From assembly GCA_031265345.1 (NCBI GenBank), contig JAISCU010000123.1, positions 1 through 22,529 of the forward strand: a stretch of DNA of 22,529 nt, in the 5' to 3' direction. Origin of the DNA: Bifidobacteriaceae bacterium (lineage in GTDB: Bacteria; Actinomycetota; Actinomycetes; Actinomycetales; WQXJ01). The position numbers and the translations under genes were made by a program. The notes beneath the pieces are model-generated. The model searched no databases and was not told the DNA's origin. It worked only from the letters and a program-made list of their open reading frames with translations. Positions within the stretch are counted from its first letter, which is position 1. Each line of letters starts with the position of its first letter. Below are positions 7,028 through 12,478 of this stretch, piece by piece.

Positions 7028-8248
7028 TCAACCGCGGGGCGCCTCGACCTCTTCCATCAGGGCATCGACCGGCGCGGACTGGCCGGGTCGGGTCGACAAG
7101 ACGCGCCCGAGGGTCGCCGCGAAGGCTCCCACCAGGACGATGCCGCCGCCCAGCGACAGGGCCGGCCGGTAGCCCGCCTCTGCCAGGGCCCCGACCAGGG
7201 CCGGACCGACGATCTGCCCCAGCGCGTAGCCCGCTGTCAGGATGGCCACGGCGCGGGGGAACGCCAGCGCCCGCCCGGCCGCCATGGTCAGGGCGACGGC
7301 GCCCATGAAGGTGGCGCCGAAGAGCAGCGCCGATCCGACTGCGGCGACGGGTCCGTCGAAGACCGCGGGCAGCGCGATCCCGAAGGCTTGGACGGCCAGG
7401 GCCGCTGCCAGGAGGGTCGGGATGGCGAACCGACGGGCCAGCCAGGTCCAGGCGGCGCACGAGGGCACGGCCGCCAAGCCGGCGATCACCCAGGCGCTCG
7501 AGCCGACCCAGCCGGGCGAGTTCTCATCGATCGCGGCCACCAGGAAGGTCCCGGCGATCACATAGCCCGCGCCTTCGAGCGAGTAGGCGACGGCCAGGGA
7601 CACGAAGGCCCGGCTGGCGCCCCGCCGTGGCGGAGCAGACGTGGAAGCGCGGTCCGGGACGGCAGCATGGTGCAGCTCCAGACGCATGGTCCAGCAGGCC
7701 CAGGCGGCGAGCGCGGCCAACAGCGCGGCGACTTCCCAGCAGACGGCCCAATCCGTGACCTGCTGGAGCAGAGCCACGGCCAAGCCGGACGCCACGATCC
7801 CGGCACCGACCCCGGCGTACCCCCAACCGGCCAGATGGGCGCGGCGGCCGTGGAGGTGGGCCAGCAGGCTGGCGGCGCCGGTCATGAAGATGGCTGCCGA
7901 GGCGATGCCGGAGGCGCAGCGCAGGGCGCTCCACCAGCCGACCGAGTGAGCCAGCGGCATGGCCGCCAGCGAAGCGATCTGCACCACCAGGGCCCAGCGG
8001 AAACCGGCCTTGAAGCGCACCAGGCGGGGGAGCGCTATGCCGAGCAGCGCGCCCACGAAATAGCCCGCGTAGTTGGTGGCAGCGATGGCCGCGCCTCCCC
8101 TGGGCGTGAGTCCGGCCTGGTCGATCATCAGCGGCAGGATGGGCGTGAAGGCGAAACGTCCGATCCCAATCCCGACCACCAGCGCGGCGGCGGACTGGGC
8201 GACCACCCGCGAGGCAGGCAAGTCAGGGCCGTGGCTAGGTAAATTCAC
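7028..8248 (-). CDS. YbfB/YjiJ-family MFS transporter
   Basis: A 406-residue, 12-helix transporter. The first helix carries the hallmark GIGIGRFAFTPILPLM of the YbfB/YjiJ group. NYAGYFVGALLG in helix 2 and a short Arg-rich loop after it also fit. The cargo of this family is largely unknown; members are annotated as uncharacterised sugar or drug transporters. GTG 8248 is the first possible start, and no Shine-Dalgarno sequence precedes it. Instead a -10-like GATAAT sits so that the transcript would begin at the GTG itself, so translation is probably leaderless. A start at GTG 8206 would remove only the polar N-terminus and also lacks a ribosome site. The gene is divergent from a GH13 alpha-glucosidase, which suggests but does not prove a role in oligosaccharide uptake or export. 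Confidence 0.87.
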   Translation of the reverse strand: MNLPSHGPDLPASRVVAQSAAALVVGIGIGRFAFTPILPLMIDQAGLTPRGGAAIAATNYAGYFVGALLGIALPRLVRFKAGFRWALVVQIASLAAMPLAHSVGWWSALRCASGIASAAIFMTGAASLLAHLHGRRAHLAGWGYAGVGAGIVASGLAVALLQQVTDWAVCWEVAALLAALAAWACWTMRLELHHAAVPDRASTSAPPRRGASRAFVSLAVAYSLEGAGYVIAGTFLVAAIDENSPGWVGSSAWVIAGLAAVPSCAAWTWLARRFAIPTLLAAALAVQAFGIALPAVFDGPVAAVGSALLFGATFMGAVALTMAAGRALAFPRAVAILTAGYALGQIVGPALVGALAEAGYRPALSLGGGIVLVGAFAATLGRVLSTRPGQSAPVDALMEEVEAPRG

Positions 8249-8255
8249 TCAGTGA
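8245..8255. promoter_or_regulatory. Dyad TCACT-C-AGTGA over transporter start
   Basis: An 11-bp perfect inverted repeat covering the GTG start and touching the -10 box of the YbfB-type gene. A protein bound here would block RNA polymerase. Confidence 0.35.
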
Positions 8256-8283
8256 TTATCGGTGAATAGTCAAGGTGGGGCAA
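8248..8283 (-). promoter_or_regulatory. Promoter for leaderless YbfB-type mRNA
   Basis: On the minus strand: -35 TTGCCC (8283-8278), 17-nt spacer, -10 GATAAT (8260-8255), then 6 nt, placing +1 on the G of the GTG start at 8248. The -35 matches the consensus in 4 of 6 positions and the -10 in 5 of 6. Confidence 0.5.
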
Positions 8284-8314
8284 ATCTTGCGTCAACTGTC
8301 TCTCGCGGGCATTG

Positions 8315-8332
8315 GCCGATCATCCCATCGGC
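8315..8332. promoter_or_regulatory. Dyad GCCGAT-N6-ATCGGC
   Basis: A perfect inverted repeat with 6-nt arms in the shared upstream region of the divergent transporter and alpha-glucosidase genes. Candidate operator. Confidence 0.35.
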
Positions 8333-8342
8333 GCGCCCAAAT

Positions 8343-8359
8343 CAATGACATGATCATTG
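8343..8359. promoter_or_regulatory. Dyad CAATGA-N5-TCATTG upstream of alpha-glucosidase
   Basis: A perfect 17-bp inverted repeat, AT-richer than its surroundings, ending 48 bp before the GTG start of the GH13 gene. It contains a possible -10 (CATGAT, 8349-8354). It is not the usual LacI/CcpA-type sequence. Confidence 0.45.
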
Positions 8360-8407
8360 CGGCGCCGCGCGCCGACCACCCGACCACCCGAACGAAGGAC
8401 CCACACC

Positions 8408-10069
8408 GTGACAATCGACCGCAACCCGGAATGGTGGCGCGACGCCGCCGTCTACCAGATCTATCCGCGCTCGTTCGCGGACGCCAACGGCGACGGGATC
8501 GGCGACCTTGCCGGGGTGACTTCGCGGGTGCCCTACCTGCGGGAACTCGGGATCGATGCCGTCTGGTTGAGCCCGTTCTACCCTTCGGCCCTCGCGGACG
8601 GCGGCTATGACGTGGACGATTACCGCGACGTGGACCCCCGGATCGGCTCGCTGGAAGATTTCGACCGCATGGTCGCGGCGCTCCACGACGCGGGGATCAG
8701 GGTGATCATCGACATTGTGCCGAACCATTCCGGGTCTGGCCACGCCTGGTTCCAAGAAGCCCTGGCGTCCCCAGCCGGGTCGAGAGCCCGCGCCCGCTAC
8801 ATCTTCCGAGACGGCAAGGGCCCGAACCGCGCGGAGCCGCCCTCGGACTGGCTCGCCAGCTTCGGCGGCCCTGCTTGGGAGCCGGTGGGCGACGGCCAGT
8901 TCTATTTCCATCTGTTCGACCCGGCGCAGCCCGATTGGAACTGGGACAATCCCGAGGTGCGGGCCGAATTCGAGCGCACGTTACGGTTCTGGGCCGACCG
9001 CGGGGTCGACGGCTTCCGCGTGGATGTGGCGAACTCCCTGGCCAAGGACTTCTCCGCCGACCCCTTGCCGACCGCCGCCGAACTGGAGACGCTTCGGGCC
9101 GGTCCGCGTCACCCGTTCTACGACCGCGACGAGGTCCACGACATCTACGCCGAGTGGCGCACCGTCTTCGACTCGTATGATCCGCCCCGCGCCGCCGTCG
9201 GCGAGGTCTGGGTGGACGATCCGACTCGCCGCGCCCGCTACGCCACCCCGGCGGGTCTGGGGCAAGCCTTCAATTTCGACCTGTTGTTGGCCGCCTTCGA
9301 CGCCAAGGAGTTCCGTCAGATCATCGACCACAACCTCGAGCTCGCCGCCGCCACGGGCTCCAGCTCCACCTGGGTGTTGTCCAACCATGACGTGATCCGC
9401 CACGCCTCGCGCTACGGCCTGCCCGGCGCCGCCAGCGAGGACGAGCGCCGCGACCTCGGCCGACGCTGGTTGCTGGGCCGCGGCTCGGAGCCGCCCGAGG
9501 ACGCGGCGTTGGGGCTGGCCCGCGCTGAGGCGGCCAGCCTGGCGATCATGGCGTTGCCCGGCTCGGTCTATATCTACCAGGGTGAGGAGTTGGGCTTGCG
9601 TGAGGTCGCCGATCTGCCCGATGCCGCTCGCCAAGACCCCACGTTCCGCCGGTCCCCAGGGGTGGACGTGGGGCGGGACGGTTCGCGCGTGCCGCTGCCA
9701 TGGACCGGCGAGGGTTCCAGCTTCGGGTTCGGGCCGGGCGCTGCGCATCTGCCGCAACCCGACTGGTTCGGTCAGTTCGCGGTCGCGGCCGAGGAGGCCG
9801 ATCCGGGTTCGACGCTCAACCTGTACCGCCGCGCCCTGGCCGCCCGGCGCCGGTTGCTCGCGCGCGAGGACGTTCGAAGGGCTGGTTTGAAATGGGCCGA
9901 AGCGCCGGACGGGGCCATGCATTTCGCGCGCGGGCCGTGGCATTGCCTGGTCAATTTCTCGGCCGCAGGCGGTGTCGCGCTGCCTCCGGGACACCTCGTG
10001 GTGGCGTCGGATCGGTTGCGGGACGGTCGGTTCCTGCCGCCTGCGGCCGCGGCCTGGGTGATGGTCTGA
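8408..10069 (+). CDS. GH13 alpha-glucosidase / oligo-1,6-glucosidase-like
   Basis: A 553-residue enzyme that should hydrolyse alpha-glucosidic bonds at the non-reducing end of maltose- or isomaltose-type sugars in the cytoplasm (no signal peptide). It opens WWRDAAVYQIYPRSFADANG, typical of alpha-glucosidases and trehalose-6-phosphate hydrolases. The four GH13 regions are intact: DIVPNHS (from residue 102), GFRVDV with nucleophile Asp206, the acid/base Glu266 in GEVWV, and SNHD with Asp328. The dense loop GDGIGDLAGV and the short C-terminal beta domain fit the actinobacterial alpha-glucosidase subfamily (GH13_30-like). Trehalose synthase would usually be longer. GTG 8408 is chosen for GAAGGA 8-9 nt upstream; the frame is open to 8357, but that N-terminus is Arg/Pro-rich. 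It is divergent from a YbfB-type transporter, with three dyads between them, so sugar-dependent control is likely. Confidence 0.9.
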   Translation: MTIDRNPEWWRDAAVYQIYPRSFADANGDGIGDLAGVTSRVPYLRELGIDAVWLSPFYPSALADGGYDVDDYRDVDPRIGSLEDFDRMVAALHDAGIRVIIDIVPNHSGSGHAWFQEALASPAGSRARARYIFRDGKGPNRAEPPSDWLASFGGPAWEPVGDGQFYFHLFDPAQPDWNWDNPEVRAEFERTLRFWADRGVDGFRVDVANSLAKDFSADPLPTAAELETLRAGPRHPFYDRDEVHDIYAEWRTVFDSYDPPRAAVGEVWVDDPTRRARYATPAGLGQAFNFDLLLAAFDAKEFRQIIDHNLELAAATGSSSTWVLSNHDVIRHASRYGLPGAASEDERRDLGRRWLLGRGSEPPEDAALGLARAEAASLAIMALPGSVYIYQGEELGLREVADLPDAARQDPTFRRSPGVDVGRDGSRVPLPWTGEGSSFGFGPGAAHLPQPDWFGQFAVAAEEADPGSTLNLYRRALAARRRLLAREDVRRAGLKWAEAPDGAMHFARGPWHCLVNFSAAGGVALPPGHLVVASDRLRDGRFLPPAAAAWVMV

Positions 10070-10080
10070 GTAAGTAGGGC

Positions 10081-10102
10081 GGCGCGGCACCGTTGCCGCG
10101 CC
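10081..10102. terminator. Hairpin between convergent alpha-glucosidase and small unknown gene
   Basis: GGCGCGGCA (10081-10089), loop CCGT, TGCCGCGCC (10094-10102) is a perfect 9-bp GC stem, 11 nt after the GH13 stop and 28 nt from the end of the convergent gene. It has no T-tract, as is common for actinobacterial terminators, and could serve both directions. Confidence 0.65.
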
Positions 10103-10130
10103 ACCGTCGGGGGTCGGTGGTCCGCCAGGG

Positions 10131-10436
10131 TCAGTGCTGGTGGATCAACCGGCGCAACTCATGCATGGTGATGTGGTCGGTGGTGGCCTGACGGCCAGCT
10201 TCGGCGCTGGCCTTCCATTCCGCGCCCACTGGTGTGCGGTCGAATTCTTGGTCGAGGCTCCGAGCGGTGCTCGGCTCCGCGAACACGGCTTCGATCCGCT
10301 CGATCAGGTCGGCTAGTTCCGCGAAGTTCAGCTTCTCTGCCCATTCGACAGAGCCCGTCTGCAGGTACACCATCACATCGTGCTTCTCGCGAGCAGACAA
10401 CTCGTCAAGGGCGCTGAGCAAGTCTTGGCTGATCAT
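10131..10436 (-). CDS. Small acidic helical protein, unknown function
   Basis: A 101-residue soluble protein I do not recognise. It looks mainly helical: LLSALDELSAREKHDVMVYL, then a second helix FAELADLIERIEAVF, and a His-rich C-terminus (TMHELRRLIHQH). There are no Cys residues, membrane segments or known catalytic motifs. The size and charge would fit an antitoxin or an accessory protein, but no toxin lies beside it. ATG 10436 is the first start; there is no Shine-Dalgarno sequence, and a -10-like TACACT ends 6 nt upstream, so a leaderless mRNA is likely. Codon use looks native (high GC at third positions), although the frame is slightly less GC-rich than its neighbours. It faces the alpha-glucosidase gene across a strong hairpin. 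Confidence 0.6.
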   Translation of the reverse strand: MISQDLLSALDELSAREKHDVMVYLQTGSVEWAEKLNFAELADLIERIEAVFAEPSTARSLDQEFDRTPVGAEWKASAEAGRQATTDHITMHELRRLIHQH

Positions 10437-10448
10437 GGCAACAGTGTA
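10436..10448 (-). promoter_or_regulatory. -10 box placed for leaderless start
   Basis: On the minus strand TACACT (10448-10443) is followed by 6 nt and the ATG at 10436, the same spacing as at the YbfB-type gene. No good -35 hexamer was seen 16-18 nt upstream. Confidence 0.4.
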
Positions 10449-10756
10449 TGGTCAGCGCCAGGCGAACGGGCAGTATTTTCACCCCCGTTTTCAGAACTGG
10501 GACTGGTGTTTCCGGACCGTCCGAGTACACTCCAGCGCTCGTGCTCAGGCCCCCAGCGGCCCATGGCCGTTGCCGCAGGTGGCCGCGAGCGACCTCGCCG
10601 CACGCGTGGCCGGGCTCCTGACCAGCCAATTCGCGACCATGAGGGGCGCCGCCGGACGACCGGGCGGCATCGGACAGGCACTCCACTCGGGCGCGCTGAC
10701 CGGCTCCGACGCGGCGCGAGCGCCAATTTCTGCGTGCCGGCCCGGGTTCATGGTTT
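10437..10756. other. 320-bp intergenic region without convincing gene
   Basis: Both flanking genes are on the minus strand. Open frames here have no recognisable protein character. The region holds the GC hairpin at 10648-10668, which shares a 17/20 match to the dispersed repeat (10658-10677), and the promoter of the small unknown gene. Confidence 0.45.
10648..10668 (-). terminator. Strong GC hairpin downstream of membrane-protein gene
   Basis: GCCGCCGG (10648-10655), loop ACGA, CCGGGCGGC (10660-10668): an 8-bp stem with one bulged base, about 90 nt 3' of the stop of the minus-strand membrane protein. Its right arm is part of the degenerate repeat copy at 10658-10677. Likely terminator or 3'-end element. 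Confidence 0.45.
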
Positions 10757-11653
10757 CTACCGAGGGACAAATGGCCCAAAACGCCTCACGAGGGTCTTTC
10801 GCGGGCTTTCGGCGCGAGACAGAGCCCCCACGAATTCGCAGGGATCATCAAGATTCAGGCGCACCACCGTGACCGGCCCCGGCTCGGTGGCGCGGCCCAA
10901 CCAGGTCGGCAGGCAGGCGTTCACAGGACGGCGGAGCCGCAGTTCGACGTTGGTGCCCTCGAAGGTCGCCAGCACCGCCTGGCCGTCCCTGATCTCGGGG
11001 TTGACTGGGCTGAAGCGGCGGTTCGCGGTCACGGCGGCGATGTCCGCGCGGTCGATCCGGGCCACCTCATGCGAGCCCAGCTTGAGGACCACCTCGCGAT
11101 CCGTCACCAGGTGCGGGTTGACCACCCGTCCCGCCAGCATCCCTAGCAGCAGGGCGACCCCGTAGACGGTCAGGGCCAACAGCGTCAGCCGCAGCCACTG
11201 CCACGGCACGATCAACTCGATCACCACGACCTCCACCGCCGAGAGGGCCGCGAAAACGACTGGCAGCATGAACATCCCTTTGGTGTAGGCATGGATCGAC
11301 GCGTCCGGAGCCCGGCCGTTACGCCTGCCGCGCGCCCAGCGAGCCAGGTTGGCGAAGGTGCCGAGTTCCGCCCGCGCGGCCCGGCGAACCCCGATGGGCA
11401 CTACCACCCGGACCAATTCGCGAAGGGCCGGGACGATGCCGCCCGCGCGTCGCGAGCCCCAAGCGACCAGTATGGCCGTGGTCACCCAGGTGGCGTCCAG
11501 GGCGGAGGCCTCCGCCAGGACCACGACCCGGCCCGCCCTGGCCAGGTCGATCACGCCGCTGGCGACCAAGGCGGCGTTGACACCGGCCACAGCCAGGGCC
11601 AGCGCTCCAATGGTCCGCAGCGGCCAGATCCGCCAACCGTACATGCCTTGCAT
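10757..11653 (-). CDS. Membrane protein with four helices and a cytoplasmic C-terminal domain, unknown function
   Basis: A 298-residue protein. Two hydrophobic helices lie near the N-terminus (IGALALAVAGVNAALVASGV and DATWVTTAILVAW). A basic, Arg-rich loop (RRAARAELG ... RWARGRRNGR) follows, then two more helices (MFMLPVVFAALSAVEVVVIE and LTLLALTVYGVALLLGML). The remaining 125 residues are soluble and beta-rich (REVVLKLGSHEVARIDRADI ... VELRLRRPVNACLPTWLG), resembling the PH-like or regulatory tails of actinobacterial membrane proteins of unknown role. I cannot assign a function. ATG 11653 is preceded by GGGGGA 7 nt upstream. The gene is divergent from the toxin-antitoxin pair and may share its 123-bp promoter region. 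Confidence 0.7.
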   Translation of the reverse strand: MQGMYGWRIWPLRTIGALALAVAGVNAALVASGVIDLARAGRVVVLAEASALDATWVTTAILVAWGSRRAGGIVPALRELVRVVVPIGVRRAARAELGTFANLARWARGRRNGRAPDASIHAYTKGMFMLPVVFAALSAVEVVVIELIVPWQWLRLTLLALTVYGVALLLGMLAGRVVNPHLVTDREVVLKLGSHEVARIDRADIAAVTANRRFSPVNPEIRDGQAVLATFEGTNVELRLRRPVNACLPTWLGRATEPGPVTVVRLNLDDPCEFVGALSRAESPRKTLVRRFGPFVPR

Positions 11654-11665
11654 TGAGGTTCCCCC

Positions 11666-11703
11666 GATCCTGTTCCCTCCATCCAGTATGAGTCAGGATC
11701 CTG
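11666..11703. promoter_or_regulatory. Dyad array GATCCTG-N21-CAGGATC(CTG) upstream of toxin-antitoxin genes
   Basis: GATCCTG at 11666-11672 is the inverted repeat of CAGGATC at 11694-11700, and the right side is itself a 10-bp palindrome (CAGGATCCTG, 11694-11703). This gives three half-sites in 38 bp, 74 bp upstream of the antitoxin ATG. FitA-like proteins are known to bind widely spaced inverted repeats as tetramers, so this is a good candidate operator. Confidence 0.45.
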
Positions 11704-11721
11704 GTCCGGCCGAAAGGGGCG

Positions 11722-11730
11722 TGCTAGCAT
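11722..11730 (+). promoter_or_regulatory. Palindrome over candidate -10 of the toxin-antitoxin operon
   Basis: TGCTAGCA (11722-11729) is a perfect 8-bp palindrome overlapping TAGCAT (11725-11730), a 4/6 match to a -10 box. No good -35 was seen. It could be a core promoter with a second repressor half-site. Confidence 0.3.
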
Positions 11731-11776
11731 GAGTGCTGTCAATGATGCTGGCAACGAAGGACATCAGGAGGGTGAG

Positions 11777-12016
11777 ATGCCGACTCTGACGGTGCGGAAT
11801 CTGGATCAGGATGTGTACGACAGCCTGAAGGCGCTGGCTTCGACGCGTGACAGGTCAATGGAGGCCGAAGCAAGGGATGTTCTGCGCGCAGGCGTCAATC
11901 GGCGGCTGCGATGGCAGGGCGCGAAGCTGGCCGACCTCGCCGGAGGCCCGGAGCTTTGGGACATCGAGACGCCTTACGTCCGTTCCGCCGACTTTCCGCG
12001 CGACGTGGAACTGTGA
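11777..12016 (+). CDS. FitA-like ribbon-helix-helix antitoxin
   Basis: A 79-residue protein opening MPTLTVRNLDQDVYDSLKAL, then RSMEAEARDVLRAGV. This is the classic FitA/VapB-type RHH: a short beta-strand for DNA binding, two helices for dimerisation, and the 'SMEAEAR..L' motif of the second helix. The C-terminal tail (from LADLAGGPELWDIETP) would wrap around and block the PIN toxin. The start at 11777 is fixed by AGGAGGGTGAG directly upstream; an in-frame ATG at 11729 would add 16 residues that include the ribosome site and is rejected. The stop overlaps the toxin start (GTGA, 12013-12016), so the two are translationally coupled, antitoxin first. The dyads upstream suggest autorepression by the complex. 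Confidence 0.9.
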   Translation: MPTLTVRNLDQDVYDSLKALASTRDRSMEAEARDVLRAGVNRRLRWQGAKLADLAGGPELWDIETPYVRSADFPRDVEL

Positions 12017-12441
12017 CCGCATTACTGCTCGACACCCCAGTCACGTCCGAATTGCGCCGGATGCGCCATCCCCAGGCCGACCCGACCTTCGCTGCTTGGG
12101 CCGCCAGGACCGATTTGTCCAAGGCCTTCATTTCGGTGATCACGGTTCACGAGATGGAGCGAGGCGTTCGGTTGGCCGAGCGCAGGGACCCCTCTCAAGG
12201 TGCCGTCTTCCGCGCCTGGCTGGAGAACTTGCTCGAGGCATTCGCGGGGAGTGTGCTTGACCTCACCCCGGCGGCGGCGCGGCTGGCGGCAGGCTTCCAT
12301 GTGCCTGATCCAGCGCCGCTGGCGGACTCCCTGATCGCCGGGACGGCAGCGGAGCTCGGCCTGACTGTGGCGACGCGCAACCTTTCGGATTTCGCGCGGT
12401 TCGGCGTCCCGTTGCTGAACCCTTGGGACGAAACGCGTTAG
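12013..12441 (+). CDS. vapC: PIN-domain (FitB/VapC-like) ribonuclease toxin
   Basis: A 142-residue PIN nuclease that would cleave RNA when released from the antitoxin. The acidic metal-binding residues are all present: Asp7 (LLLDTPVTSELRR), Glu13 in the same motif, Glu47 (SVITVHEMERG), Asp105 (PLADSLIAGTA), plus the C-terminal TRNLSDF with Asp126. The pattern and length match FitB-type toxins. One deviation: the usual 'DTN' after the first strand reads D-T-P, with Pro at residue 9 (codon CCC). Asn there is common but is not one of the four acidic ligands, so activity may persist. GTG 12013 is chosen because it overlaps the antitoxin stop by 4 nt and begins exactly at the PIN strand; the frame open to 11911 is only the antitoxin's shadow. 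The gene ends 37 bp from the convergent ABC permease gene. Confidence 0.9.
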   Translation: MTALLLDTPVTSELRRMRHPQADPTFAAWAARTDLSKAFISVITVHEMERGVRLAERRDPSQGAVFRAWLENLLEAFAGSVLDLTPAAARLAAGFHVPDPAPLADSLIAGTAAELGLTVATRNLSDFARFGVPLLNPWDETR

Positions 12442-12478
12442 CGCCGAGTCAAAGCACGTCGATTCCCGTCCGCGGGCG

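Noticed and set aside
6959..8242. 427-codon plus-strand frame
   Set aside because: Antisense of the YbfB-type transporter and overlapping the carbonic anhydrase end; no domain character.
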